Below, in pieces: positions 24,132 through 32,866 of a stretch of 64,000 nt of DNA (the first letter of the stretch is position 1; each line of letters opens with the position of its first letter). This DNA comes from Paenibacillus oryzae (lineage in GTDB: Bacteria > Bacillota > Bacilli > Paenibacillales > Paenibacillaceae). The translations under genes were made by a program, and so were the position numbers. The notes under the pieces were generated by a model. It ran no database searches. It worked only from the letters and a program-made list of their open reading frames with translations, and was not told the origin of the DNA. The stretch is taken from positions 1 to 64,000 of the forward strand of contig NZ_LYPA01000052.1 of assembly GCF_001675045.1 (NCBI RefSeq), given 5' to 3'.

Positions 24132-24992
24132 ATGGAGCGACATCATTTGTTGAACCGGCTTTTGTTCGGGGGAATAGCCTTGAATGCTGCAAAGCTGGAG
24201 CATGCGGTGTCGGGTAAATGTATACTCATAACCGGAGCCAGCTCAGGCATAGGGGAGAAAACTGCGCTGCTGCTAGGGAATTACGAGGTTAGACTGGTTC
24301 TGATCGCAAGAAGAGGGGATAAGCTGCAGGCTATAAAGGAAACAATCGAAGCCCGCGGGAAAGCAGCGGTAACGATTATGACGGCAGATTTGCGCAATGA
24401 GGATGATATGGAAAAGGTACTTGGCGGCCTTAGGGGGCTCCCGTATGGGATGGACATCGTTGTCAGCAATGCAGGCTTGTCCATCCGCAGGGGAATAGAG
24501 GAGTCGCTGGAACGATACCATGATTTTACAAGGACAATGGCGATTAATTATTTTGCCCCGGTCCGGCTTTTGCTGCACTTAATTCCTGAGCTGGAGGCAA
24601 AGGGCGGCCAGATTATTAATGTGTCAACCATTAATGCGAGGCTGGCTCCTTTCCCTATGTGGGCTGCTTATCAAGCGTCCAAGTCGGCATTCGATGTTTG
24701 GCTTCGGTCGGCTTCGCCGGAGTTGAGACTGTTGGGGATTGCCGTAACAACCCTTTATTTGCCCCTTGTTCGAACCCCGATGATCGAGCCTACGAACGCA
24801 TATGCTGACATGCCTGCCATGAAGCCGGATCAAGTGGCGGCGCTTATTGCGAAAGCCATGTACAGCCGAAGACGGCTCTGGAAACCGTGGTGGCTGGGCC
24901 CAGGAGAGCTTGCATCTCTTTTTTTTGAAGGACTGGCGGAAAAATGGTTTATTTTCAAACGTAAAGGAGCCAAGAGGGATGGGGATTTTTAA
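24132..24992 (+). CDS. short-chain dehydrogenase/reductase
   Basis: A 286-residue SDR. The cofactor loop TGASSGIG (about residues 35-42), the NAG motif in VVSNAGLS, catalytic Ser in NVSTINARL and the YQASK active site (Tyr and Lys) are all present. An N-terminal extension of about 27 residues precedes the first strand. The C-terminal segment GLAEKWFIFKRKGAKRDGDF is hydrophobic then basic, suggesting membrane association. It is coupled by a 14-base overlap to an acyl-CoA synthetase gene, so it probably reduces or oxidises a fatty-acyl intermediate. The substrate is not known. Confidence 0.85.
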   Translation: MERHHLLNRLLFGGIALNAAKLEHAVSGKCILITGASSGIGEKTALLLGNYEVRLVLIARRGDKLQAIKETIEARGKAAVTIMTADLRNEDDMEKVLGGLRGLPYGMDIVVSNAGLSIRRGIEESLERYHDFTRTMAINYFAPVRLLLHLIPELEAKGGQIINVSTINARLAPFPMWAAYQASKSAFDVWLRSASPELRLLGIAVTTLYLPLVRTPMIEPTNAYADMPAMKPDQVAALIAKAMYSRRRLWKPWWLGPGELASLFFEGLAEKWFIFKRKGAKRDGDF

Positions 24993-26553
24993 ATTGCTAC
25001 TTGTACTGAGGCAAACCGGCCTTTTGTCTCCGCCAGGCTTGACCCGGCTTATAATGAGCATTACAAGGCACGGCAGCAATCTGATGGCGCTGTTGGCCAT
25101 ATCCGCCAGAACCTATGGCGGAAAACCCGCCTTGAGGGATGAAAACGAAAGCTTGAGTTACCGGGAATTGCTTCTGCAATCCGAAATCCTTGCGCACGAG
25201 CTAAAAAGCCGCTACAGAATAAAACGCGGGAGCAGAGTCGGTTTTTTGTGTAAAAATCACGCTGCGCTGGTTAAGTCGCTGTTTGCGGCATCGCAGGCGG
25301 GAGCGGATCTTTTTTTGCTTAATGCGGAGATGGGGCGGGAGCAGCTGGAGCATACGATACGAGAACGTTCCTTTGACCTGGTGATTCATGATCCGGCATG
25401 GACCTCGCTGCTTGAGCAAATGGATGGCCCAACGGCGATGCTTCCTGCCTATGCCGGGCTTGTTGAGGGAGAAGATCAGCTTTCTGTCGATCAGCTATGC
25501 CGTGAAGAGTTGTCAGGTCATTCCGCTGATGAAACCCGTCGCTCCTTAACGAGGGAATCAGGGGGGCGCTTGATGCTGCTGACAGGCGGAACAACGGGTA
25601 AGGCAAAAACAGCGCCGCATAAGCCCTTCTTGTTTTCCTACCTGAACCCCATGTCCACATTGCTGGATAAGCTGCAGCTTATGAAATGCGGTACAGCTTA
25701 TATCGCAACGCCTATTTACCATGGCTATGGAATCGCGATGCTGCTGTTATTTATTGCGCTTGGCAAAAAGATCGTTGTAACTTCCGGCTTCCAGGCTTGC
25801 CATGCCTCCGAGCTTGTCAAGCTTCATCGCGTTGAATTTATATCGGTGGTGCCCATCATGCTCAAAAAAATGCTGGCGCATGACCCCGAAGCTTTGCGTT
25901 CCCTGCGCTGCATAGCCTCTGGCGGCGCCGAGCTTCCGGTTGCGCTTGCGGAGGAGGCAAAGCGCGAATTAGGGGATGTGCTGTTTAACCTTTACGGAAC
26001 CTCTGAGGCGGGACTAGCCGCTGTTGCAACGCCGCTGGAGCTGATGGATTACCCTGGGACGATTGGCAAAAGGATTAACGGAGTCCCGCTTGTTGTCCAG
26101 AATTCCTCCGGTCAAATAGCGGAGCCGGACGAAATAGGGATGGTTGCACTACGGAGGAAAGGTGTTTTTATAAGGAAAAGCAGCTTTATTGCAACGGGAG
26201 ATGTGGGATGGCGCAACAGGAAGGGGTATTTTTTTCTGTGCGGACGGGTGGATGACATGATTGTATCCGGCGGCGAAAATGTGTATCCGGTGGAGCTGGA
26301 GCGGGTGCTGCTTGGCCATCCGCTCATTGCGGATGCCGCTGCCCGCGGGGTTCCCGACGACGACTTTGGCCAGAGACTGGTTGCTTATATTCAGCTTAAG
26401 CCTGAAGCGGCGGTTTCGGCGGAGGAAATTGCCGATTGGCTGCGGGGCAAGGCAGCGCGTTACCAGATGCCAAGGGACATCCTTCTGGTCGACGAGCTGC
26501 CTTATACCCCGCTTGGCAAGGTGGACAGAAAACGGGTTGGGGCCAAAGAGTGA
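24979..26553 (+). CDS. AMP-dependent acyl-CoA synthetase / ligase
   Basis: A 524-residue ANL-superfamily enzyme that activates a carboxylic acid through an acyl-AMP. The P-loop-like motif is MLLTGGTTGKAKT, motif A5 NLYGTSEAG, the hinge is ATGDVGWRNRKGYFFLCGR, followed by DDMIVSGGENVYPVELERVL. The catalytic Lys lies in TPLGKVDRKRV near the end. ATG 24979 is chosen because AAAGGAG precedes it and it overlaps the SDR stop. The sequence is of the long-chain fatty acid type, but the substrate is inferred. Confidence 0.87.
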   Translation: MGIFKLLLVLRQTGLLSPPGLTRLIMSITRHGSNLMALLAISARTYGGKPALRDENESLSYRELLLQSEILAHELKSRYRIKRGSRVGFLCKNHAALVKSLFAASQAGADLFLLNAEMGREQLEHTIRERSFDLVIHDPAWTSLLEQMDGPTAMLPAYAGLVEGEDQLSVDQLCREELSGHSADETRRSLTRESGGRLMLLTGGTTGKAKTAPHKPFLFSYLNPMSTLLDKLQLMKCGTAYIATPIYHGYGIAMLLLFIALGKKIVVTSGFQACHASELVKLHRVEFISVVPIMLKKMLAHDPEALRSLRCIASGGAELPVALAEEAKRELGDVLFNLYGTSEAGLAAVATPLELMDYPGTIGKRINGVPLVVQNSSGQIAEPDEIGMVALRRKGVFIRKSSFIATGDVGWRNRKGYFFLCGRVDDMIVSGGENVYPVELERVLLGHPLIADAAARGVPDDDFGQRLVAYIQLKPEAAVSAEEIADWLRGKAARYQMPRDILLVDELPYTPLGKVDRKRVGAKE

Positions 26554-26559
26554 GACTAT

Positions 26560-26625
26560 AAAGAAAGATAATAAAGAAGGATAATAAAGAAAGATAATAA
26601 TGAAAGACAATAAAAGAAAGACAAT
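26560..26625 (+). repeat. 13-base tandem repeat, five copies
   Basis: Five units of the form AAAGAAAGATAAT (units four and five slightly changed) start 7 bases after the acyl-CoA synthetase stop. Purine-rich on this strand; no hairpin. Confidence 0.8.
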
Positions 26626-26652
26626 AGAGTGAAACATTAAACATATTGGCTA

Positions 26653-26831
26653 TTTTGTATGATTTTCCACTCAAAATGCGGGTGCTCAATGCCATAGTAA
26701 TCGTTTTTGTGTGACGTATCGTATAAAACAACAACTATGGCGCAGCGCATCCTTCATTTTGTATGAATATTCATACAACGTATAGCCATCGAAGGGGTTA
26801 ATACGATATTTTGAGTGATTAATCATACAAA
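26653..26831. mobile_element. inverted-repeat element, possibly a MITE
   Basis: TTTTGTATGATTTTCCACTC (26653-26672, extending to 26677) and its near complement ending in AATCATACAAA (26808-26831) are inverted repeats of about 24 bases. Between them lies a perfect 20-base palindrome, TTGTATGAATATTCATACAA (26759-26778), that repeats the end motif TTGTATGA. Four AAACCC units (26829-26852) overlap the right end. There is no coding frame of note. This fills most of the 385-base gap before the MFS gene. Confidence 0.5.
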
Positions 26832-26938
26832 CCCAAACCCAAACCCAAACCCACGTCCAACCCCCCACTATATTGCACATATGCTTTAAACGGTTTATGC
26901 ATCAGAAGCAAGCATATCAACCCTGTTTTTTAGCGGCT

Positions 26939-28231
26939 TCAAGCGTCGGCAGCAGCAGAAGCCGCCGGTTTTGCAGGCCATAGCCGCGTTCCCAATACCA
27001 GTGCCGATAATCCGGTAGCAGAAACGACAACGCCGATCCAGAAGAAAACGTCGCTTGATCCCGCCAGCTCTGCCCACAGGCCGCCAATTGGCGGAGCGCC
27101 TATCATGACGGCATTTAGAATGCTGTTTTGTATGCCGAATACCCGGCCAGTCATTTCCGGACTGCTTTCGGCTTGCAGACAATAATTAAACGTAATCATC
27201 AATGCGCCGTTTCCAACCCCTAGCAGCACGCCAAGCGGAAGGGTATGGAGGAGGGTAATTCCCGCCTGCAATAAACCTAACCCAACAAGCGAACCGCCTA
27301 CCAGCAGGTAGCCGCCCCCCAGCTTCCACGCGTATCCGCCTACTTTATTGTATTTGACCATTACCAGCATTAGCAAAACTGCGCCAGCCCCGGCGGCCGA
27401 TACAAACCAGCCCAGCATGCTTTCCTGCTCGGGAGCCAGATAACGGAACAAGCTTGTGAATTGAAAGTCGATGGTTTGAATGGCGAGAGCGGCAATAAAC
27501 CCCAGCATCATCGTATTTCGCAATGTCTTATTCCTGGCAATATAGGCCCAGCCTTCCCGCCACAAGGCGCCAAAAGAGGGTTTTTCCTGCCCCTTTGTAT
27601 CAAGTGCTTCCGGTTTTTCCGAGGCTGAGCCGTTGGCTTCTACCGAACGATTAGCGGGCAGCTTTATTCCCGTCAGCAGCAAAAAGGAGCAAAGCCGGAA
27701 AAAAGCATTGATGAGGATACACCATTGCGGCGCCACTACGGAAAGCGCCATTGCTCCCAGCAACGGCCCCGCAATTTTGGAGCCTTGATTGGCCATGCTG
27801 TTAAGCGAGGTCGCTTGCAGCAGCTGGTCCTCTCTGACGACCGACCGCGTCAGAGATTGCTGGGCCGGGGCCTTGATTGTACCGACTGACGCCCTAAGCA
27901 TTAGAAGCGGAAGCAGCCAGACCATGTTTGGAGCAAAAAAGACAGCGATTGTTAAAGCGACGGTGCATAAATCGCAAAGCCTCATCATTCCGAGCTTGCT
28001 AAAGCGGTCCACTGCCGCGCCGGCGACAGAGCCCAATATTATGCCTGGCAAAGCCATCGCAATGGGAATAAGCGCGAGCATGATGGGACTCGCGTGCCAG
28101 CGGTAGCCCACCAGCACCTGAATAGCCAGCATATCAAACCAATCACCCAGCGAGGATGAAGCAAACGAGCCATACAGCTTCATAAATAGCCGGTTTTTCA
28201 GCAATCCGGCCTTGCCTGTTCCTTCTGACAT
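26939..28231 (-). CDS. MFS transporter (MFS_3 type)
   Basis: A 430-residue major facilitator protein with about 12 hydrophobic segments. Motif A-like AGAAVDRFSKLGMMRL lies between helices 2 and 3, and a long polar loop (about 200-225, KLPANRSVEANGSASEKPEA) joins the halves. ATG 28231 is chosen because GGAGGG lies 7 bases before it. The family includes macrolide and siderophore exporters; the substrate is unknown. It is followed on the same strand, upstream, by a winged-helix regulator, which probably controls it. Confidence 0.85.
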   Translation of the reverse strand: MSEGTGKAGLLKNRLFMKLYGSFASSSLGDWFDMLAIQVLVGYRWHASPIMLALIPIAMALPGIILGSVAGAAVDRFSKLGMMRLCDLCTVALTIAVFFAPNMVWLLPLLMLRASVGTIKAPAQQSLTRSVVREDQLLQATSLNSMANQGSKIAGPLLGAMALSVVAPQWCILINAFFRLCSFLLLTGIKLPANRSVEANGSASEKPEALDTKGQEKPSFGALWREGWAYIARNKTLRNTMMLGFIAALAIQTIDFQFTSLFRYLAPEQESMLGWFVSAAGAGAVLLMLVMVKYNKVGGYAWKLGGGYLLVGGSLVGLGLLQAGITLLHTLPLGVLLGVGNGALMITFNYCLQAESSPEMTGRVFGIQNSILNAVMIGAPPIGGLWAELAGSSDVFFWIGVVVSATGLSALVLGTRLWPAKPAASAAADA

Positions 28232-28299
28232 ATGAATACCCTCCGTTTGTGTTGAATCTAGCGATAAACACAATGTAACGTAGGTTTGTCAGAGGAATA

Positions 28300-29454
28300 T
28301 CAGACGGAGCGCAGCGCAGAGTGGATAACGGATTCGAGACGGGGGGCAAGACGCGGCAATCCGCAGGCCGACAGCTCCTCTGAAAACAGCTCGCTATATT
28401 TGCTCAGCAGCCGCGGCGAAATAACGCTTTTCCTCGGGAAGGTAACAATAAGATTAAGGGCGCTTAGCTTAATCGGTACAAATCCCGAAGACTCCAGCAC
28501 GTGCAAGCCTTCATCCAGAAGCGCTTCGCCTTCCGCCATTTTTCCCAAACAGAGATGCCGCAACCCATTAACGACCAGATAGGACCCTTTTTCCCGAAAA
28601 AAAGGCTTTTCTTCAAGGAGCTGTTCGATCTCGCTTGACAGCCGGTCCAGCGTTTGCCCGCCCGCCTCGACGACCAGTTGGGCCAGAAGCTCTGATGTAT
28701 AAACATGCACCTTGAAGCTATCCAATTCGGGATCCTCCAGTGCTTTGCGGGTTTCCTCGAGGCGGGCAAAGGTTTTATCGGTTTGCCCTGCGTACGTATA
28801 AACATTCAACAGGTTCAGCAGCTTCAGTTCCCGGTGCTGCAGGGGATTCAGCAGCTTTTTATGCAGCACTGCTTCAAATATATCTACCTTGTCGGCTGCG
28901 GAGCCCGACAGGGCGTAAAGGAGCAGCAGCCAATACAGGCGGTCTGCAAGAGGCGCCGTGGATTCATCCAGCAAACGCTCCAGATCGCCTTGCAAAAAAT
29001 AAACATAAAGATGATAAAAGCCGTTTAGCTCGTATCCCAGCACGTCCTGCTGCCTGGCCAGCGCAAGCATTGACTTTCCTTGGCCGTAGCGGTGGTAGCG
29101 GGCAAATACTCCTTGCAGCGTATCCTGCAGCTGCTTGTCGCTGGCGCTGGGAGGAGAAGAGGAGCCGGCGCCGGCCTCATCCACGCTGAGTCTGTAACCT
29201 ATGCCGCGCACCGTTTCGAGCGTAAGCTCCCGCAAAGGGGTCAACTTTTTGCGAAGCCTGTATATATGGTCGTCTACGGTACGCTCCGTTGGATATTCCA
29301 GCGGCCATACCTTATCCAGCAATTGCTCCCTGCTGAAGGCCTGCCCCCGGTTCCGGTACAAAAATGACAAAAGCGCATATTCCTTCGCCAGCAGCGTAAT
29401 GACGATCCCCTGCGCGGAAATTTCATATTGATTTGCATTCCACTCCAGAAACAT
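28300..29454 (-). CDS. winged-helix (OmpR/SARP-like) regulator with helical-repeat domain
   Basis: A 384-residue protein. Residues 1-90 form an OmpR-type winged helix (LLAKEYALLSFLYRNRGQAF, then ERTVDDHIYRLRKKL and ETVRGIGYRL). From about 110 to the end it is alpha-helical and resembles the tetratricopeptide-like domains of SARP or MalT-type regulators. No receiver domain is present, so it is not an ordinary response regulator. AAGGAAGG precedes the ATG. It lies 68 bases upstream of the MFS gene on the same strand, consistent with control of that transporter (inferred). Confidence 0.78.
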   Translation of the reverse strand: MFLEWNANQYEISAQGIVITLLAKEYALLSFLYRNRGQAFSREQLLDKVWPLEYPTERTVDDHIYRLRKKLTPLRELTLETVRGIGYRLSVDEAGAGSSSPPSASDKQLQDTLQGVFARYHRYGQGKSMLALARQQDVLGYELNGFYHLYVYFLQGDLERLLDESTAPLADRLYWLLLLYALSGSAADKVDIFEAVLHKKLLNPLQHRELKLLNLLNVYTYAGQTDKTFARLEETRKALEDPELDSFKVHVYTSELLAQLVVEAGGQTLDRLSSEIEQLLEEKPFFREKGSYLVVNGLRHLCLGKMAEGEALLDEGLHVLESSGFVPIKLSALNLIVTFPRKSVISPRLLSKYSELFSEELSACGLPRLAPRLESVIHSALRSV

Positions 29455-29628
29455 GAATCAGGGCCTTCCTTCTTGTAGGTTTAATTAAAATTGTAATGGA
29501 TTGATGGATGAAATCAAGTCCAAAGATGATTTGAAATAGTGATCCTTATCATATCCTTTTGTCCCGTTATGCTTGTAAGCTTATGGTATAAGCACCAAAA
29601 ATGGTTGAAAAAGGAGAAACTGTAACCA

Positions 29629-30315
29629 ATGAAAAAGTGGCTCCCGCTTGCAGCTGTTGTCGGAACCATTATCATCTGTTTTATTCTCATTGCGATTCTG
29701 GACAGGAAAAGCCCGTCCTCCGAGCTTGAGAAGCTGCCTGCTTTAATGGATGCCAAAGGCAGGGTAGAAGTCGAGGTTGGCGATTTTATGCTGGAGAAGC
29801 AGCCTTATATGGGAAGTCCCGACGCGCCTGTCAAAATGATTGAATTTATCGATTACAAATGTCCCTCGTGCGCAGAATGGGAAAAAACGATATTTCCCGA
29901 CATTAAAGAAAAATATATCGATACGGGGATCGTTCAGTTTTATACCATCAACTTTCCGTTTCTGGGGCCGGACTCCATTCTTGCGGCGTCAGCGAGCGAA
30001 GCGGTCTACCGCCAATCTCCCGAAGCCTTCTGGCAGTTTAAGAAGCAATTGCTGCTCAATCAGGGGAAGGAAGCCCGGATTTGGGCGACGGAATCCTTTT
30101 TGCTCAAAATGGTCAAAAGCAACCTGACGGATCTGGACCAAAAGTTATTCAAAAAAGATATTCAGGAGCACACTTATCTGTTTGATGTCAAAGAAGATTT
30201 CAAAATTTCAGCCGCAAACGGCATTTATGGTACGCCGTCTTTTGTCGTAAACGGGGAAAAAGCAGGTTCCTCGCTGCAGGAGCTGGAGGCTGCGATCCAG
30301 CAGTACACGCAATGA
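29629..30315 (+). CDS. DsbA-like thiol-disulfide oxidoreductase (BdbD-type)
   Basis: A 228-residue membrane-anchored thioredoxin-fold protein. The N-terminal helix (residues 5-24) anchors it with the rest outside. The active site is CPSC (IDYKCPSCAEWE, about residue 81), and the cis-proline loop is YGTPSFVVNG. Proteins of this type oxidise or exchange disulfides in exported proteins with a BdbC-type partner, which is not encoded here. AAAGGAGAA precedes the ATG. It is monocistronic. Confidence 0.86.
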   Translation: MKKWLPLAAVVGTIIICFILIAILDRKSPSSELEKLPALMDAKGRVEVEVGDFMLEKQPYMGSPDAPVKMIEFIDYKCPSCAEWEKTIFPDIKEKYIDTGIVQFYTINFPFLGPDSILAASASEAVYRQSPEAFWQFKKQLLLNQGKEARIWATESFLLKMVKSNLTDLDQKLFKKDIQEHTYLFDVKEDFKISAANGIYGTPSFVVNGEKAGSSLQELEAAIQQYTQ

Positions 30316-30385
30316 TTGCTTGCTCTGCATAATTTTTAATTCCGGGCGCAAACTATGTTAAAAAGCAATAGAGGGGGCTTTCCCC

Positions 30386-31225
30386 ATGATGACCTTCCAT
30401 CCATGGAGGCAATTGAAAAAAAGGTTGAGGCGAGGCCGAAGACCGTTATGGAGTCTCGGCGGATTGGCTGCCAGAATGTCTCCGGCGGCTCTATGGGTAA
30501 TTGCTGCGGCGTCTGCCGCATGGCTGACGGCGCTGCCGCTTGCGGGCGGCGTCGTTTTTGCTGCGTCCGGGGAAGGCGCTGCCACAGTGACCGTCATCGG
30601 CAGTGCGCCAACTACATCATTAGATAACGCAGAAGCAGCAGCGCCGGGAAGCAGCGCTCTATTCGCGAAAGGGAACAACGCCGATATCGCAAAAGGAAAC
30701 GACATAGTCGCAGAGTCGCCAGAATTCCAAACGCCTCATTCCATTAGCAGAAAGCTGCAGGAGCTGAAGCAAAACGGAGAGCGGGCCGAGGTTGTGATGC
30801 ATATCCTGTATGTTTGCGGCGAGGAAACGGAATCGCTTGGTTCACTGAATCCCGATGAGATCGCCTCGCTGCTTTCTCTTCACCCGGGATGGACGGCCAG
30901 CATGGAGCCCGACGGCCTCTCCGTCAGGCTGGAGCGGCGCGTCAATGATCTTTCGCCCCATTGCAAAAGCCACGCATATTTCGGCATCGATCGGAGCGGG
31001 AATTTTTCGCTTTACGACGGAGAGCCGAAGGACGATAAGGTTATGCGAACCTTTTTTCAGTTGGATATCGGGTATCTGGAAAGCAGCTTGCCCGCCGGAC
31101 AATTTGAACAGCTGTCCCGCGGCATTCGGGTTTGCGACATAGAGGAATACAACAGCGTCTTGTCAACGTTCAGCGATTACGCGATTGATGATGGAACTCG
31201 TGATGAGAGACCTCAGGCATATTAA
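30386..31225 (+). CDS. bofC: BofC-like sporulation protein
   Basis: A 279-residue exported protein. A basic N-terminus and a hydrophobic signal segment (about 30-58) are followed by a low-complexity stretch, then a BofC-like C-terminal half: VNDLSPHCKSHAYFGIDRSG, LYDGEPKDDKVMRTFFQLDI, YLESSLP and IRVCDIEEYNSVLSTFSDYA. BofC is made in the forespore and restrains SpoIVB signalling to the sigma-K checkpoint in B. subtilis. There too it neighbours ruvA-ruvB, which supports the call. The protein is longer than B. subtilis BofC (about 170), mostly in the N-terminal half. RBS AGAGGGGG. Confidence 0.82.
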   Translation: MMTFHPWRQLKKRLRRGRRPLWSLGGLAARMSPAALWVIAAASAAWLTALPLAGGVVFAASGEGAATVTVIGSAPTTSLDNAEAAAPGSSALFAKGNNADIAKGNDIVAESPEFQTPHSISRKLQELKQNGERAEVVMHILYVCGEETESLGSLNPDEIASLLSLHPGWTASMEPDGLSVRLERRVNDLSPHCKSHAYFGIDRSGNFSLYDGEPKDDKVMRTFFQLDIGYLESSLPAGQFEQLSRGIRVCDIEEYNSVLSTFSDYAIDDGTRDERPQAY

Positions 31226-31331
31226 GCCCTCTCTCAAATACCGGATTCACTAAGCCTACGCATCTTGCACCACTCATGATTTGTTTCGACCTATGCAGCT
31301 TCAAAACTATCGTGTCATTAAGCGCCAACAG

Positions 31332-31405
31332 CCGCCCGTGCCAGGCTGCTTCCGAATGATTGGCTGAATGCCAATAAGGGAAGCGGCTTAGGCGGGCGGT
31401 TTTTT
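31332..31405 (+). terminator. terminator after bofC
   Basis: A long interrupted stem: CCGCCCG pairs with CGGGCGG and inside it GCTGCTTCC pairs with GGAAGCGGC, followed by TTTTTT. Confidence 0.75.
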
Positions 31406-31424
31406 GCCGTCCAATAATTAAGGA

Positions 31425-31463
31425 CAAACGTTCGTTCTCATTTGGAGCAAGTTTTGCTATAAT
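31425..31463 (+). promoter_or_regulatory. SOS (LexA) box over promoter of ruvCAB
   Basis: CAAACGTTCGTTCT at 31425-31438 matches 8 of 10 defined positions of the Bacillus LexA box CGAAC-N4-GTTCG. It overlaps the -35 position of a promoter with an extended -10 (TGCTATAAT, 31455-31463). ruvAB belongs to the LexA regulon in B. subtilis, so damage induction is expected here too. Confidence 0.65.
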
Positions 31464-31484
31464 GGAGGATAGGCATAAAGTGAA

Positions 31485-31651
31485 GTTCAAAAAGTCCGCT
31501 TTTCAGTACCGAGAAGATGGGATGAAGCTAGAAATCGAGGAGCGGAGCTTAGTGTTAGCTAAGTGAGTACCGGAGATTTCGGCTGAATTCCATATTTGAT
31601 GTCGATCATGCCGCCAGGTATGCTTCGTAATGGAAAGTGGACTTTTTGAAC
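31485..31651 (+). repeat. 167-nt nested-hairpin element, single copy in ruvC leader
   Basis: A diverged single copy of the element arrayed before apt. Ends GTTCAAAAAGTCCGCTTTTC and its near complement AAGTGGACTTTTTGAAC pair. Inside, GAAATC pairs with GATTTC and GCTTAG with CTAAGT. These pairs change in step with those of the other copies, which is evidence that the fold matters. It lies within the ruvC transcript, between the SOS-type promoter and the start codon. Confidence 0.85.
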
Positions 31652-31709
31652 AACCTCTTAAAGCTGAAGGCTTTCGGACAAGCACGAAGTCAAGACAGGA
31701 GTTGGAATT

Positions 31710-32213
31710 GTGCGCGTTTTGGGAATTGACCCCGGCATTGCCATTGCGGGTTTTGGATTTATCGACAAGGAAGGACACAAATTGACGCCGGTTCAATACG
31801 GAGCCATTCAGACCGAGGCCAAGACGCCGCCGGAGCAGCGGCTTCAGCAAATATATGAATCCGCCTGTGCGCTCATGGACCGCTACAAGCCGGATTCCGT
31901 TGCGGTTGAAAAGCTGTTTTTTAATCGGAATGTAACCACCGCGTTTGCCGTGGGACAGGCTAGAGGCGTTATTATTTTGGCGGCGGCCCAAAGAGGGCTT
32001 CCCGTGGCGGAATATACGCCGCTGCAGGTCAAGCAGGCCGTTGTGGGATATGGTAAGGCGGAGAAGCGCCAGGTTCAGGAAATGGTCAAAATGTTTCTCA
32101 AGCTCTCTGCGATCCCGAAGCCGGATGATGTTGCGGATGCGCTTGCGGTAGCGATTTGTCATGCCCATTCTGTCGGATTAAGCAATAAAATCAATGAGGT
32201 GACCCGCATATGA
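31710..32213 (+). CDS. ruvC: Holliday junction resolvase RuvC
   Basis: A 167-residue endonuclease that cuts four-way junctions with RuvAB. The acidic catalytic residues are visible in VLGIDPG (Asp7), [10 protein letters not shown] (Glu near 68) and [15 protein letters not shown] (the last Asp pair). GTG start with AGGAG 8 bases upstream. Its stop overlaps ruvA by four bases (ATGA). B. subtilis lacks ruvC and uses RecU, so a ruvC-ruvA-ruvB operon here is a feature of Paenibacillus-type genomes. The leader carries a LexA-like box and a 167-nt structured element. Confidence 0.95.
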   Translation: MRVLGIDPGIAIAGFGFIDKEGHKLTPVQYGAIQTEAKTPPEQRLQQIYESACALMDRYKPDSVAVEKLFFNRNVTTAFAVGQARGVIILAAAQRGLPVAEYTPLQVKQAVVGYGKAEKRQVQEMVKMFLKLSAIPKPDDVADALAVAICHAHSVGLSNKINEVTRI

Positions 32214-32842
32214 TCGATTTTCTTACCGGGCCGGTTGTACATATCGAAAGCGAATATCTGGTTTTGAACGTCCGCGATGTCGGATATCGGGTATTTATGC
32301 CCAGCCCTTATGTTTTTGCGGGCAAGGAAGGGCCGGTTACCGTCTATATTCACCATCATGTTAGGGAAGACGCCATCCTGCTTTTTGGGTTTGAATCCAG
32401 GGAGCAGCAGACGCTGTTCCGCAAGCTGCTGGATGTTTCGGGCATCGGACCCCGCGTGGCGCTTGGCGTATTGTCGGCGGGCAAGCCGGACGCCATCGCA
32501 GCGGCTATACAGACCGAAAACCTGACCTTTTTGACCAAGCTGCCCGGCATCGGCAAAAAAACGGCGCAGCGCATGGTGCTTGACCTGAAGGACAAACTGG
32601 GGCTTGCCGCAGATGCGTTTGGCTTGACGGCGGCATCGTTGTCCGATCCGGCCGGAGCAGCTGCCGCAGGCGGGCAAGGCGCGGGCACGGCATGGGAGGA
32701 AGCGCGCGAGGCGCTTGCTTCGCTTGGCTATACATCGGCAGAGCTGGATAAAGCATGGAGCGGTCTCAAGAATAGCGTGACGCCTGAGGAGACCGTGGAC
32801 AGCCTGATGAAGCGTGCGCTCCAGGAGCTGTTTAAAGGGTAA
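32210..32842 (+). CDS. ruvA: Holliday junction DNA helicase subunit RuvA
   Basis: A 210-residue junction-binding protein. N-terminal OB domain ([14 protein letters not shown]), the two helix-hairpin-helix motifs ([14 protein letters not shown] and [20 protein letters not shown]) and the C-terminal RuvB-binding three-helix domain ([20 protein letters not shown]) are present. It forms a tetramer that holds the junction open for RuvB. Coupled to ruvC by ATGA overlap. Confidence 0.96.
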   Translation: MIDFLTGPVVHIESEYLVLNVRDVGYRVFMPSPYVFAGKEGPVTVYIHHHVREDAILLFGFESREQQTLFRKLLDVSGIGPRVALGVLSAGKPDAIAAAIQTENLTFLTKLPGIGKKTAQRMVLDLKDKLGLAADAFGLTAASLSDPAGAAAAGGQGAGTAWEEAREALASLGYTSAELDKAWSGLKNSVTPEETVDSLMKRALQELFKG

Positions 32843-32866
32843 TGACGGAGGGGAGAGTGGCCTTGA

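Noticed and set aside
26829..26852. Telomere-like AAACCC repeats
   Set aside because: Only four units inside a chromosome-like context with genes on both sides; no sign of a linear end.
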